Assembly: GCA_944384745.1 (NCBI GenBank)
Contig: CALWUO010000005.1
Coordinates: 1-64,000, forward strand
DNA: 64,000 nt
Direction of reading: 5' to 3'
Origin: an uncultured Butyricicoccus sp.
Lineage (GTDB): Bacteria > Bacillota > Clostridia > Oscillospirales > Butyricicoccaceae
The notes below the pieces were generated by a model. The model had not been told where the DNA came from and made no database searches. It saw only the letters and a program-made list of their open reading frames with translations. This document shows, piece by piece, positions 18,105 through 27,714 of this stretch (position 1 is the stretch's first letter; each line of letters opens with the position of its first letter). The position numbers were made by a program, and so were the translations under genes.

Positions 18105-18836
18105 TTAAACCTCCACTTTCTCAAGCAATTTAATAATATTTGGATTTTCCAAAAGTTTAATAAGCTCTGGTAATTTTTCGATTTTGCCACCAGTTAAGCG
18201 GTCAAGATACATAATAGGCTGAATAGAGCTTTCTTCAACAGCCATAGCCCCAGCACTATCAGTGGATATAACACCAGTTTTAAAAAGTCTGGTGAAAGTG
18301 TCCTGTGCATAATCGGGCATATCTGGAACATATTTATAAATTTTCATTTCAATCACCTCTAATTTATTTTTAAAATCTACCCATAGACTTTCATTTTCTA
18401 TCATTGGAGCAGGGCAATCTTTACCTGTAACATCAAAATGCCTTATAACATTATCAATGCTTATGTTGTATTTCTGCATAAGCATTTTTGTTAATTTTAT
18501 AGCATTTTCAATACTGTTTAGTCTAATGTTTCCATATTTATCAAGCATACATATTTCAATACCCAAACTGTTAGCATTTCTACAATATTTATGCTTATAG
18601 TTTTTAGCTCCACAATGCCAAGCAGTATCCGTATCAGGCACTGATTGCCATATTTCATTTTCATCAACAAAATAATGAGCAGAAGCCTTTATATTATCTT
18701 CTCTTGCAAAATAATCTATATTATTTTTAGCTGTATCACCTTTGTTAGAAGTATAATGAATAACAATATACTGTATAGGTTTACTTCTATCCTTTTGATA
18801 ATTGCTAGAGTTGCATAGTTTAAAGTTTATTTGCAT
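18105..18836 (-). CDS. Phage endolysin, N-acetylmuramoyl-L-alanine amidase
   Basis: A 243-residue Amidase_2/PGRP-type zinc amidase that cleaves the amide bond between MurNAc and L-Ala in peptidoglycan. Zn ligands are His27 (IVIHYT), His133 (IRHFDVTG) and Cys141 (KDCPAP). AWHCGAKN near residue 72 and GIEIC near 92 are typical of the fold. The last 70 residues form a separate segment without a recognised wall-binding domain. The start at 18836 sits inside the holin 3' end with GAGGA upstream; the 17-base overlap makes a coupled holin-endolysin cassette. Confidence 0.85.
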   Translation of the reverse strand: MQINFKLCNSSNYQKDRSKPIQYIVIHYTSNKGDTAKNNIDYFAREDNIKASAHYFVDENEIWQSVPDTDTAWHCGAKNYKHKYCRNANSLGIEICMLDKYGNIRLNSIENAIKLTKMLMQKYNISIDNVIRHFDVTGKDCPAPMIENESLWVDFKNKLEVIEMKIYKYVPDMPDYAQDTFTRLFKTGVISTDSAGAMAVEESSIQPIMYLDRLTGGKIEKLPELIKLLENPNIIKLLEKVEV

Positions 18837-19236
18837 TTTTCGTGTCCTCACTTTCTTTTAGCTGTTCAAGAACTTCTTTAAGTTTTTCAGGATAAGGGAC
18901 ACCCAGCTTACCAGCATTCTCGAGTATGCTTATACCCTCATTAGCAAGGTAGAAAGCAATAACAACGCCCCTAACTACACCAGAACCACCCATAATGTGA
19001 GCATCAAGTATATTAGCAATCATCACCAAAAGCAGAATAAAAATCTTTTTTGCAATTCCTTTAAAACCAACTGAACTATTAAGAGTTTTTGTAGCAACAG
19101 CAACCATAATACCAGTTATGTAATCTATTGCAATAAAAGAAAGTAATGCAAGCATAACCCCGTCTAATTCGCCCCAGAAAAGACCACAAAGACCGCCAAC
19201 CATAGCAAAAGCAGTTTTAATAATATTATTTTCCAT
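18820..19236 (-). CDS. Phage holin (toxin secretion/phage lysis family)
   Basis: A 138-residue protein with about three hydrophobic helices and a charged C-terminus. Segments such as FIAIDYITGIMVAVATKTLNSS and GFKGIAKKIFILLLVMIANILD identify the Cp-1-like/TcdE-related holin family (phage_holin_4). It would permeabilise the membrane and release the amidase encoded downstream. The start at 19236 follows AAGGGGTGA at good spacing. Confidence 0.85.
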   Translation of the reverse strand: MENNIIKTAFAMVGGLCGLFWGELDGVMLALLSFIAIDYITGIMVAVATKTLNSSVGFKGIAKKIFILLLVMIANILDAHIMGGSGVVRGVVIAFYLANEGISILENAGKLGVPYPEKLKEVLEQLKESEDTKNANKL

Positions 19237-19248
19237 ATATATCACCCC

Positions 19249-20841
19249 TTATTGATACTTATTATTTGCCCATGTGTTTCCAGTGCCTTCATCGGTGTAA
19301 TCTTTACCCATTATATTGTTAGCAACTATAAGGTTGTTGTCACCTTTACAATGTATAGTATGTTGACTTGAACTATAATCAGCAGATGTTCCACTACCTC
19401 TAATAAAGGTGTTACCTGTAATTGTGTTATTGTTAGATTTAGATATATAAGCTCCACTCATATTGTCATTACAAATATCACCAGTTACAGTGTTATTGTT
19501 ACTGGTGTTAGAGATAGAAACTCCATAGTAATAATTATTATTACAGATATCTCCTGTGATTGTATTTCCACTAGAACCAGTTAGAGAAATACCAAAACTG
19601 TTATTATTACAAGTATTGTCTGTAATTGCATTATTGTTTGAAGTTGATAGATAAACTCCATAATTGCTATTGCTGTTACAAGTATTTCCCGTAATTGTGT
19701 TATTAGTTGAACCTGATATAGAAATTCCGTTTACACTGTTATTGCAAACATTGCCAGATATTACATTACTATCTGAGTTTGATATATAAACTCCATAACT
19801 GCTGTTATTGTTACAAGTAATTCCTTTAATAGTGCAATAACTGACGCTATTTATATAAATGCCGTGTCCAGATAAAAAGTAATCAGATTTATTGCCATCA
19901 ACTTGCAAATCAGATATAACACAATAATCAGCAGTAACATTTATAATTGCCGCATCAGCTTTCCACATTCGTTTTAGTATTGTGCTGTTTCCATTTCCAG
20001 AAAGTTTAGTGTTTGCCTTATTTATTTCAATAGATGAACCTATATTATAAGTACCATCAAGAATAATTATTTCTCCTCCAGTCTGTGGAAGTGCTTCAAT
20101 GGCTGCATTTATTTCTATATGGTCATCAGTGCCATCACAAAGGTAATCACAATCATCAATACTCCAGTTATTTGTAGTAGTACCAATGATAAATCTGCAA
20201 ACACGTTTTGACGAGCTACCAGAGCCACCAGAAGAAGAACCGCCTGATTTTTGGCTAAGAGCCTGTAACACTTGTTGAACATTACTTCCTGTAATTCCCG
20301 ATATAGGAGCAACACCTATACTACTAGCACCGCTTGTTGTGTTTAATGTATCCACAATATTTTTCATATTTGATACAGTTTGGTTTGTATTTTGAAGTTT
20401 GGTTTCAGTTTCAGATGTAAATGTTTCAACTTGTTGTTGAGTGTTTGAAACTTGCCATTGAGTGCTTGAAATTGAACTTGTAAGACTTGAAATTTTACCT
20501 TGAGCATTTGTAATTTGTTCTTGTGCATCTGATAGTGAGATTTTAATACCTGAAATATCACTTTGAGCGGAATTTGATTTTGACTGTGCATTTTGTGCGA
20601 TTGCGGCAATATTTCTAACTACCGTCTGAATATTTTGACCATCTACGCCAGAAACTACTAAACCTATATTACTAGCACCATTATCTGCGGTTAAATCATC
20701 AATAATACCATTGATTGCTGGTTTAAGCTGATTGGTATTGGAATCAAAAGCGGCTTTAAGAGCACTAGCCGTCATTTTAGGTTTATCCTCAAGGCTAGAA
20801 ACAGCTTGCGACCAGTCATTAACTTTTCTATCTGTTAACAT
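19249..20841 (-). CDS. Phage tail spike/fibre with parallel beta-helix repeats
   Basis: A 530-residue protein in three parts. Residues 1-90 look like a virion-attachment domain (KPKMTASALKAAFD, LTADNGASNIG). Residues 90-210 form a Gln/Ser/Thr-rich coiled coil ending in a Gly/Ser linker. Residues 225-530 form a right-handed beta-helix with NosD/pectate-lyase-type repeats of about 20-25 residues, each with an NxITGN-like turn. Such spikes bind or digest surface glycans of the host. No catalytic residues can be assigned. It lies between the hub protein and the lysis cassette. Confidence 0.75.
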   Translation of the reverse strand: MLTDRKVNDWSQAVSSLEDKPKMTASALKAAFDSNTNQLKPAINGIIDDLTADNGASNIGLVVSGVDGQNIQTVVRNIAAIAQNAQSKSNSAQSDISGIKISLSDAQEQITNAQGKISSLTSSISSTQWQVSNTQQQVETFTSETETKLQNTNQTVSNMKNIVDTLNTTSGASSIGVAPISGITGSNVQQVLQALSQKSGGSSSGGSGSSSKRVCRFIIGTTTNNWSIDDCDYLCDGTDDHIEINAAIEALPQTGGEIIILDGTYNIGSSIEINKANTKLSGNGNSTILKRMWKADAAIINVTADYCVISDLQVDGNKSDYFLSGHGIYINSVSYCTIKGITCNNNSSYGVYISNSDSNVISGNVCNNSVNGISISGSTNNTITGNTCNSNSNYGVYLSTSNNNAITDNTCNNNSFGISLTGSSGNTITGDICNNNYYYGVSISNTSNNNTVTGDICNDNMSGAYISKSNNNTITGNTFIRGSGTSADYSSSQHTIHCKGDNNLIVANNIMGKDYTDEGTGNTWANNKYQ

Positions 20842-20889
20842 ATATTCACCTTTCTTTCATTGCCTCCCTTGAGAGAGAAATATAAAGAG

Positions 20890-22806
20890 TTAAAGTCTTT
20901 TTCTTTTAGCATAACCGCCTATATTGTAATGTAGTGCTGCGGAATATATACCGAAACCCTCATTTAACTCCTTTCCTTTTAGCTGAATTTGAATAAAAAG
21001 AAATTTTTTAATCTTCTTTTTAAATAGAATTTCCTGAACATCAAGTCCAGAGAAAGTAAATCTATTAAAATCAATATCTAAAAAGTTAAATATATCAGCG
21101 GTTGGAGTATCTATTTTAACACCATAATCTTTTTCAGTTCTAAGCCATATTTCACAGCTAGACCTTGTAAAAGCCTTTAACTGTATACCATTACCACGTT
21201 TATGAAGAGTTTTATAGCGAGTAGGATAACCAAAACTATCAAGTTTTGAACGCCATTCCCACTGAATTGGCTGACCGTCATCACTATAAGCGGTCATAAT
21301 TCTATCACCGTAAATATCAACCATATCATTATTAAATCTGCATATTCTACCGTCATCAGTGCCGAAATATAAAATATCGTCCTCTGTACTCATACATCTA
21401 GCAGGTATGTTGTCCCAATAATACCATTCATAACCGCCATCACTTTTATCTTGATTGCTGTCAGCTACATAGGCATGGTTGTTTATTGCTAAAATATAAT
21501 AGCCTTGCCAAACAGCAGAAACAGCATTTTCAAGATTTTTTTCTTTCGTTAGATAAGGGTTTATACGTTCAGAGCGACATTTTAAAGAGCGTTGAATATT
21601 TGGATAGGTGTAACTGGTAACAGGAGCAAACACCCCACGAGGCGAAAGGAATAGAGGGTCATCAAGTAATGTTTGTATAGCATAAGAGCCAACCGCCCCA
21701 ATACCATTTAAACCCTCTTTTAACGGGAAAATACTTGTTCCATTTTCTGATGTTTCAGCAGTATGGTTCCAGATAGTAATTTCTTGTCTATTATCCTCTT
21801 TTAGAACCAAAAGTTCTCCTTGATATTTGGCATAACCAACAATTTTAAAATCACTTGTGCCGACTTCAATACTTTGATTATCTGGGAAATAAGTTGCATC
21901 TTTAAGTCCTGAATACCATTCGGTTGCAGGATTATCAGGGTTTCCGCTTAAAAAAACTCTAGTTGAGTTGTTTATACCAAATGTAGTAAATATTTTGCAT
22001 TTTTTTATTTTATCTGCTGCATTTTGAGTGGTCTTGTCAAATTGAATTGTAAGAGTAGCAGTACCGCTTGCCGCAGGCTTAGGAGGTGCAGGAGAAACAG
22101 TTACAACACCAGTTTGAGGATTAAAACTGACACCGCTTGTTATTTCTGAACCGTTGTTCCAAACTTTAACAGTAGAGCCTTCATCAATTTTTCTGGTATC
22201 AACAGTAAACTGAGTTGCTGAACCATCAGGAATAAAAGTATTTTTGCGTCTTTTTGAAAGTAAATTTACACTTTCGTAAGAAGTGCCGCCACCAGTGGGT
22301 TTAGCACCAATAGTCGTTGTAGGTATATAAGCTTCATCTTCCACATATGCTGCTGTATTGCCATCATAGTGTAAATATTCTTTACCAGTTAAAATCCAAA
22401 GGTCACCATTAAAATAGAAACCAGTGCTTTTATCATCATTTAATCCAGTTTTTAAAACAACAACAGTTATAGCTGAACCATCTCCCCAAGATGTAGAGGA
22501 ACTTCCCTCTTGTCTTAGTTTTAAAAGTCTATCACCAGAATGAACAATCATCTGTTTTTCACCGTCTATAACAAACGACCAAATGCCATTTATTCTAGCT
22601 TTATCTTGAAGTTGATATAATGTTCTCCAACCTAAACGTTTTTCTGGATAGCCGCCCGCATCGGAAATAAGGTTAACCGCCCAAGGACTTCTGCTATCAT
22701 CAATTTGGGTTTCATCAGTTAAGAAATCAACCCCCCTAAACTTTTGATAAACCTTATAACCCTGAGCTGGTTGAGTAAAAGATGGCATAGAAATTGGTTT
22801 AAGCAT
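20890..22806 (-). CDS. Phage tail hub/stabilisation-type protein
   Basis: A 638-residue protein, probably a beta-propeller, with SRSPWAVNLISDAGGYPEKR near the N-terminus. That segment recalls head-tail stabilisation or tail-tubular proteins of short-tailed phages (P22 gp10/T7 gp12 type). Many Trp/Tyr-Gly repeats such as GYYILAINNHAYVAD and DILYFGTDDGRICRFN support propeller blades. The start at 22806 is fixed by GGAGG nine bases upstream and overlaps the connector stop by a few bases. No tape measure or major tail-tube gene is present. Assignment rests on context and these motifs. Confidence 0.55.
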   Translation of the reverse strand: MLKPISMPSFTQPAQGYKVYQKFRGVDFLTDETQIDDSRSPWAVNLISDAGGYPEKRLGWRTLYQLQDKARINGIWSFVIDGEKQMIVHSGDRLLKLRQEGSSSTSWGDGSAITVVVLKTGLNDDKSTGFYFNGDLWILTGKEYLHYDGNTAAYVEDEAYIPTTTIGAKPTGGGTSYESVNLLSKRRKNTFIPDGSATQFTVDTRKIDEGSTVKVWNNGSEITSGVSFNPQTGVVTVSPAPPKPAASGTATLTIQFDKTTQNAADKIKKCKIFTTFGINNSTRVFLSGNPDNPATEWYSGLKDATYFPDNQSIEVGTSDFKIVGYAKYQGELLVLKEDNRQEITIWNHTAETSENGTSIFPLKEGLNGIGAVGSYAIQTLLDDPLFLSPRGVFAPVTSYTYPNIQRSLKCRSERINPYLTKEKNLENAVSAVWQGYYILAINNHAYVADSNQDKSDGGYEWYYWDNIPARCMSTEDDILYFGTDDGRICRFNNDMVDIYGDRIMTAYSDDGQPIQWEWRSKLDSFGYPTRYKTLHKRGNGIQLKAFTRSSCEIWLRTEKDYGVKIDTPTADIFNFLDIDFNRFTFSGLDVQEILFKKKIKKFLFIQIQLKGKELNEGFGIYSAALHYNIGGYAKRKRL

Positions 22807-23188
22807 CGTTATAAACCTCCATTTCTGTTTCAATAGCAGGGGTAATTGAATTTATCATTTCAATAAATTTGTTATAAGCGAGAACTGACTCAGATTTTTT
22901 GTCATCGTCTGCTTCTAAGAATTTACTTTGCACCATATAAGGCATAGCCATGCGAGCAATTTCATCACAAAAAGGGATTTCGTAGTTTTCAAAATCAGCA
23001 CCAACTAAAAAAGGGGGAGCAAGAAGTTTATCTTGCCCCCTGAGTGTTCGGAACTGATTTTCATAAGGCAAACAAACCGCCATTATATGATTTAATATAG
23101 TAGGAAAAGCAGATTTTAATTCATCGTCATCATCTGGGATTTCATATACAAGATAACAACCTTGTTCATACAGTTCACGAGCAGTCAT
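22799..23188 (-). CDS. Putative head-tail connector protein
   Basis: A 129-residue acidic, mostly helical protein between the capsid and hub genes. It begins MTARELYEQGCYLVYEIPDDD and has no motif I can name. Position and size fit a head-completion or connector protein. The start at 23188 follows AAGGGG; the longer frame to 23230 runs into the capsid gene and lacks a better site. Confidence 0.45.
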   Translation of the reverse strand: MTARELYEQGCYLVYEIPDDDDELKSAFPTILNHIMAVCLPYENQFRTLRGQDKLLAPPFLVGADFENYEIPFCDEIARMAMPYMVQSKFLEADDDKKSESVLAYNKFIEMINSITPAIETEMEVYNDA

Positions 23189-23201
23189 AGTAAAAACCCC
23201 T

Positions 23202-24260
23202 TTATTCTGTTGCGATTTGCTTTTCAGCAATATCAGAAGTTACTTTGTTTTCCGTGTCCATGGCAACAGCTTTTAATAGTTTACCAGTAGCATTAAAAGC
23301 ACCAGTATAAATTTCTCTAGTCATAGAAAAACGAGGGTCAGAACCGTCAAGAGTGTAATAAATAGCTTTAGCACCCTCAGAAGTTAGAGTAACAGCGGTT
23401 ATTGAACTATCTGTGATAGTAGGTGTTGCCTGTTTAACAGACTCAAGCACCAAAGAATAAACAGCGTCAGCCTTAGAGCCAAGCACAAAAACGTCATATA
23501 GCTGTCTACCTTCAATAACAGCACCATTAATACCAACAGGGTCAGTATGTATTTTAGCTGCATTGATTTTATAAGGGAAAGCGACTGCTTGTTCATGCAC
23601 AGCGGTAAAGAAATGGTTTTCATCAAACATATAATCTGGGATTTCCACAATAGTGAAACCAGCAACCGAGCCAATAACACCAGTAGGCAACTGTTTACCC
23701 GCTAGATTATCAAGCCCACACCATTCTTTAGAAAGCATAATGTCAGGAGTCATAGAGGCAGGTATATAAATAAAACGACCTTCTCTAGGAACTCTATGGT
23801 TATTGAACCATGTACGAGCCTTAAATATTTCTGTTATAATATTTTCACTTGTAGGTTTAGACTCTGCTGTTGCAATATGTCCAAAGTTCATAATTTTATT
23901 TAATGCATATTTATCAGCAGTAGGAACTACTTGTTCTCTAATCTGCTGACGTAGCCACTGACCAGCCTTGTTAGTGATAGACTGAGCAGACTCATCACCC
24001 TTATCAACAACGCCAGTAAAAGATTTATCCTGTGACATTGTGTATTCAATAACAGTATCTTGAACATCTTCCAATTTACCATAACGACTAGAACCGCTTT
24101 TCTGATAATCCACCAATGCAGTAGTTTTAAGCATATAGACTCTAACTGTTTTAGCACCAGTGAAATCAACCTTAGCCTTGCTGTGTGATTTAATATAACT
24201 GTCCTGAGAAAAAGCGGACTCGATTTCTGGTGAATACTTAATTCCTAAATTTATTGCCAT
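23202..24260 (-). CDS. Major capsid protein with C-terminal Ig-like domain
   Basis: A 352-residue protein. Residues 1-275 resemble an HK97-fold coat protein: an extended N-arm, then a P-domain-like core with FIYIPASMTPDIML, GSVAGFTIVEIPDYM and a late AVIEGRQLYDVFVLGSKADAVY strand. Residues 279-350 form a chitobiase C-terminal-like (CHB_HEX_C) Ig-type domain, recognised by YYTLDGSDPRFSMTREIYTG and LLKAVAMDTENKVTSD. That domain probably projects from the shell. AAAGGAG precedes the ATG. Order portal-scaffold-coat is typical of tailed phages. Confidence 0.75.
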   Translation of the reverse strand: MAINLGIKYSPEIESAFSQDSYIKSHSKAKVDFTGAKTVRVYMLKTTALVDYQKSGSSRYGKLEDVQDTVIEYTMSQDKSFTGVVDKGDESAQSITNKAGQWLRQQIREQVVPTADKYALNKIMNFGHIATAESKPTSENIITEIFKARTWFNNHRVPREGRFIYIPASMTPDIMLSKEWCGLDNLAGKQLPTGVIGSVAGFTIVEIPDYMFDENHFFTAVHEQAVAFPYKINAAKIHTDPVGINGAVIEGRQLYDVFVLGSKADAVYSLVLESVKQATPTITDSSITAVTLTSEGAKAIYYTLDGSDPRFSMTREIYTGAFNATGKLLKAVAMDTENKVTSDIAEKQIATE

Positions 24261-24284
24261 AATAAAAAATCTCCTTTAAAAAAT

Positions 24285-24608
24285 TTACTTAGAAAGACCA
24301 CTGATGAAAGCATCTGATAGTATAGGGCTAGATGATAAAGAACCAATACTAGCGGTTTTGTTTTTATCATTTATCTGCATAGCACGGATAATTTCTTTAA
24401 GCTGTGCTATTTGATTTAAAAGTTCTGCTTCTCTGCTTTGAGAAAGGGCATCTGCTGGAGAAACCCCTGATTTAATAAGTTGAGCGATTTCAGGTGTTAA
24501 CTGTTGTTTAGATAAATTAGGATTAGCTTTAATTGCATCAATCCAAGGCTGAATAAGGTTCTGACAATTTGCAGACTGCATAGTATTAAGGTTTTGAATG
24601 TTGTTCAT
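24285..24608 (-). CDS. Small scaffold-like protein between portal and capsid genes
   Basis: A 107-residue, Gln-rich helical protein with a short coiled-coil segment (REAELLNQIAQLKEIIRAMQ, about residues 59-78). It has no recognisable domain. Its place between portal and coat genes is where scaffolding proteins usually lie. Its ATG overlaps the portal TGA by ATGA, and AAGGAG precedes it. Confidence 0.5.
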   Translation of the reverse strand: MNNIQNLNTMQSANCQNLIQPWIDAIKANPNLSKQQLTPEIAQLIKSGVSPADALSQSREAELLNQIAQLKEIIRAMQINDKNKTASIGSLSSSPILSDAFISGLSK

Positions 24609-26200
24609 GTATTTTTCACTCCTTGATTTTTTTGATTTTTTAGAGAATCAATAATTTGTTGTTTATTAGGTATATAACTATTAGGAATGGACTCAAGATA
24701 TAGCACAGGGTCAGGAATTACACCTGCTTGCATAAGTTTGTCCATATTGGTCATAGAAACAATTTCTGACCAGTAGGTAGCTGCACCGACTTCAACGTTT
24801 ATATCCATTGCACCTATTGAAAATTTGCTAAAATCAAGTAAAACATCTGATTTACTTTCTGTTTGAGAGCCATCTAGTGAAGTTTGTTTTAGGTTTACAC
24901 TTATGTATCTAATACCATAATAAGCACAAGCCATATCAACAATAATTCGTATACAATCCTCATTAAATTGTTCAAACATACGTTTTTGCAGTTCTAAAGG
25001 TGCATTACTAGCCTTTTGAGTTGCAAGTATAGCTGAAGTGTTGTCTGGGTTAGAGATATTACCCAAAGCGGTATCAGAAGCACCCATACAGTCTTTCATC
25101 ATACTTTGATACATTTCTATGCTAGAGAAAACACCGTTAGGCAGTTGTATACCACCAATAGGATTTGCTATAACTTCCCTAGGGTCGCCAGTGACCGCAA
25201 TAGGCTTAGACGGGTCACCGTTCCAACCATTAGGCAACCTTTGAATATTGTAAACCAGCTTAGGCATGGCGACATTTTGAGTATAAGCACCAATATAAGT
25301 AGCTTGTTTATTGATTGCTATTTGAGTTGGTATCATTTCGGTTATAGGGCTTATGCCATGCATACAGTTATTTCTTTCAATCCAACTAGCCCAAGCGATA
25401 GGATAAAGTGTCATATCTGTTTTAGTTTGAGGATAAGTTATCACATCACCACAAACTTTCATAAAATAAATATTTTCTGATACTTCTGGGATAGAGAATT
25501 CATCTTTTTGATTAGTAGTTTCGACTTTCCAAAGTCTAGTAAGTTCGGTTACAAGTTCACTTGAAACATTTTCATCTTCTCCAACGAATTCCGAACCTAT
25601 ATCGGACTGAATTTCGTCCCAGTCGATGATATTATTTTCTCTAGCCTCTTTTTTGACCTCGCTTAATGGTCTACGCCTAGCAATAATTATATAAGGCTGG
25701 CTTTGAACATCAGTGGAATAAGGATTTCCAAAAAAGACATTAGTGTTCATAAGAGGTTCGGCTACAATATCACCTTTAACAAGCTGACCAGTGTTAATTT
25801 TAGGGTTAAAAGTAAAATACATGCATAAATCGCCATCAACAACGCCATTTCTAAGGACTTTTCTATTTTTTGTTTTAATTGCTTGACGTTCAAATACACG
25901 TTCCACAACTGCATCAAGAGCTTGACATTCAATACTATTCTGGTCATTTGAGCTAAAAGGGCGAATATTCCAAGAGATATCATCAGAAACAACCTGTGAT
26001 TGAAAAAGCGAAGTAACACGCCTTAAAATATTAAATGTTACAGGCTGAATTTTTTTGGTATTAAGCCCTTCCCACTGTTTGCCCAGATAGAACTTTTCAT
26101 TTTTACGCACCTGTTCAAAAAGGTTTAGATTTTCCTTAAACTGTTTGCCTTTAGTGAATTCATCTTGTACTTTTTGTGCAGAAATATCGGATTTAATCAC
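24605..26200 (-). CDS. Phage portal protein
   Basis: A 531-residue protein of the P22/podovirus-like portal class. It starts with a long charged helix (KGKQFKENLNLFEQVRKNEKFYLGKQWEGL) and NILRRVTSLFQSQVVS, then a middle domain with PLMNTNVFFGNP and a helical stem/crown region containing DTALGNISNPDNTSAILATQKASNAPLE. The dodecameric portal forms the DNA entry vertex and docks the terminase. GTG at 26200 has AGGAG nine bases upstream and is preferred; the ATG at 26218 has no ribosome site. Confidence 0.8.
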   Translation of the reverse strand: MIKSDISAQKVQDEFTKGKQFKENLNLFEQVRKNEKFYLGKQWEGLNTKKIQPVTFNILRRVTSLFQSQVVSDDISWNIRPFSSNDQNSIECQALDAVVERVFERQAIKTKNRKVLRNGVVDGDLCMYFTFNPKINTGQLVKGDIVAEPLMNTNVFFGNPYSTDVQSQPYIIIARRRPLSEVKKEARENNIIDWDEIQSDIGSEFVGEDENVSSELVTELTRLWKVETTNQKDEFSIPEVSENIYFMKVCGDVITYPQTKTDMTLYPIAWASWIERNNCMHGISPITEMIPTQIAINKQATYIGAYTQNVAMPKLVYNIQRLPNGWNGDPSKPIAVTGDPREVIANPIGGIQLPNGVFSSIEMYQSMMKDCMGASDTALGNISNPDNTSAILATQKASNAPLELQKRMFEQFNEDCIRIIVDMACAYYGIRYISVNLKQTSLDGSQTESKSDVLLDFSKFSIGAMDINVEVGAATYWSEIVSMTNMDKLMQAGVIPDPVLYLESIPNSYIPNKQQIIDSLKNQKNQGVKNT

Positions 26201-26387
26201 GGTTACAATCTCCTGCATAGTTTAGTATTTTAGATAAATCATTATCAAATTCCGTGCTATTTAATTGATTATTATAAATCTGATTATTTAATATTTTCTG
26301 ATTAGATTTACCACATTGAAAACCAATAACAAAGAATATAGCACAACAGATAGATATTGCTAACACTTCAAAAGCCATTAAAATCAT
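26193..26387 (-). CDS. Small membrane protein between terminase and portal genes
   Basis: A 64-residue protein with one strong N-terminal transmembrane helix (MAFEVLAISICCAIFFVIGF) and an Asn/Gln-rich polar tail. GGAGG lies six bases before the ATG, and the gene overlaps the terminase end by 20 bases and the portal start by 8, so it is translated within the module. The function is unknown. Confidence 0.6.
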   Translation of the reverse strand: MILMAFEVLAISICCAIFFVIGFQCGKSNQKILNNQIYNNQLNSTEFDNDLSKILNYAGDCNRD

Positions 26388-27714
26388 TAAATTCCTCCAT
26401 TTCGTCTTCAAAATTTATAATATTTATTTTGTTATTTTTGACAGGTTCAGCAGGTAAAGGCAAACCATCACAAAAATATCTAAGTGCATCAGGTGCATGA
26501 GTGAGTTCATGAGGAGTTGTGGCTATATCATTAGGGTTTTTATCATCATGGCAAACAGCAGGTAAAGTTCTTATAAGGTTTCTGCAAGTGTTGAATATTT
26601 GAAGTTTTGGGCGAGAGCTACCAAAAACATCACTTTGAGGTCTAAGGTATCGTTTAACTTCATACCAACCAGCTTGTCTGCTATTGGAAACCTTTTCGAG
26701 ATATAATCCAAGCTCTGAGAAACGGTCGCTTACCGATTTACCAGTTTCTTGACGTCTGTTCCAAAGGTCTTTTGGTGCAAAAATGCTTGTTATTCTAGCA
26801 TATTCATCTGGTGTCATAGCGTTTTTAATTGCTCTAGCTGCATCATCAATAATAAGATTAGATTGATAAAGCTCACGATAAATGGTAACATATCCCAATA
26901 TATCAACGCTGTACCAATAACAAGCGAGCATGTCTAAACCATAATCAAGTGAAATATAAAGTCTGTTATTGTTGTCAAGACTATAAGGTTTGATAACATG
27001 AATTTTAGGATTAAACTCATCGAAATAAGCACCATCATTCAAATTCCAATCGCCATAAAGTAAAGCTTTTTGGTCTTGTTTTGATAAATTTTTAAGTCTT
27101 TGTTTATATTTAGGGTCATTTTTCATAAGAAAAACATTATCATCGACTTTAGATGGTATAAAAATTCTTGAACCAGCATCATATTTATAAACTGTCATAG
27201 GAGGCACAGGGTCAATAAAACGTTTTTTAACCCAGCTATGACCAACACCACTTGGATTAGTGGAGCTTTTAATTTGTTTTGGATAGCCATTAGTGCCACG
27301 CACACGGCTTATAAGATATGTATACATTATTTCGGTGAAATGAGTTAGTTCATCAAATCTTATAATGTCATATTCAGCCGATTGATATTTATAAATATCA
27401 TTTTCTGTATCACAGTTACCGAATTCAACCACAGAGCCATTGTTAAACTTCCAGATGTGACCGCTTGATTGATAGGTTGCTATTTCTCTTGGATAAAGTT
27501 CTAAACTTGTGCGAATAATAGATTTTTCAAGTTCTGGATATGTTCTTCTAAGGATAAGCTGTTTACTTTGTGGATATTTAACCGCAAATAGCAAAGCATC
27601 TATAATTTGAGCATAACTTTTTCCACCACCAGCCGCCCCACCGAAAAGGACTTCTTGTTCACAAGCGTTAATAAAAAGGTTTTGTTTTTGAGTAATTTTA
27701 ATTTCCATTTTCAT
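26368..27714 (-). CDS. Terminase large subunit
   Basis: A 448-residue DNA-packaging motor. The N-terminal ATPase has Walker A GGAAGGGKS (about residues 25-33) and Walker B IIRFDE (about 117-122), followed by the coupling motif SSTNPSG. The C-terminal RNase H-like nuclease starts at SLDYGLD and ends with a late acidic residue in HAPDALRYF. All key residues are present, so it looks functional. It overlaps the small-subunit gene by 17 bases. The start is ambiguous among closely spaced GTG/ATG codons at 27717, 27714 and 27708. Confidence 0.9.
   Translation of the reverse strand: MKMEIKITQKQNLFINACEQEVLFGGAAGGGKSYAQIIDALLFAVKYPQSKQLILRRTYPELEKSIIRTSLELYPREIATYQSSGHIWKFNNGSVVEFGNCDTENDIYKYQSAEYDIIRFDELTHFTEIMYTYLISRVRGTNGYPKQIKSSTNPSGVGHSWVKKRFIDPVPPMTVYKYDAGSRIFIPSKVDDNVFLMKNDPKYKQRLKNLSKQDQKALLYGDWNLNDGAYFDEFNPKIHVIKPYSLDNNNRLYISLDYGLDMLACYWYSVDILGYVTIYRELYQSNLIIDDAARAIKNAMTPDEYARITSIFAPKDLWNRRQETGKSVSDRFSELGLYLEKVSNSRQAGWYEVKRYLRPQSDVFGSSRPKLQIFNTCRNLIRTLPAVCHDDKNPNDIATTPHELTHAPDALRYFCDGLPLPAEPVKNNKINIINFEDEMEEFNDFNGF

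Noticed and set aside
19380-19860. Repeated 20-25 residue periodicity as a CRISPR array
   Set aside because: The repeats are imperfect, in frame, and encode NosD-type beta-helix turns within an open reading frame.
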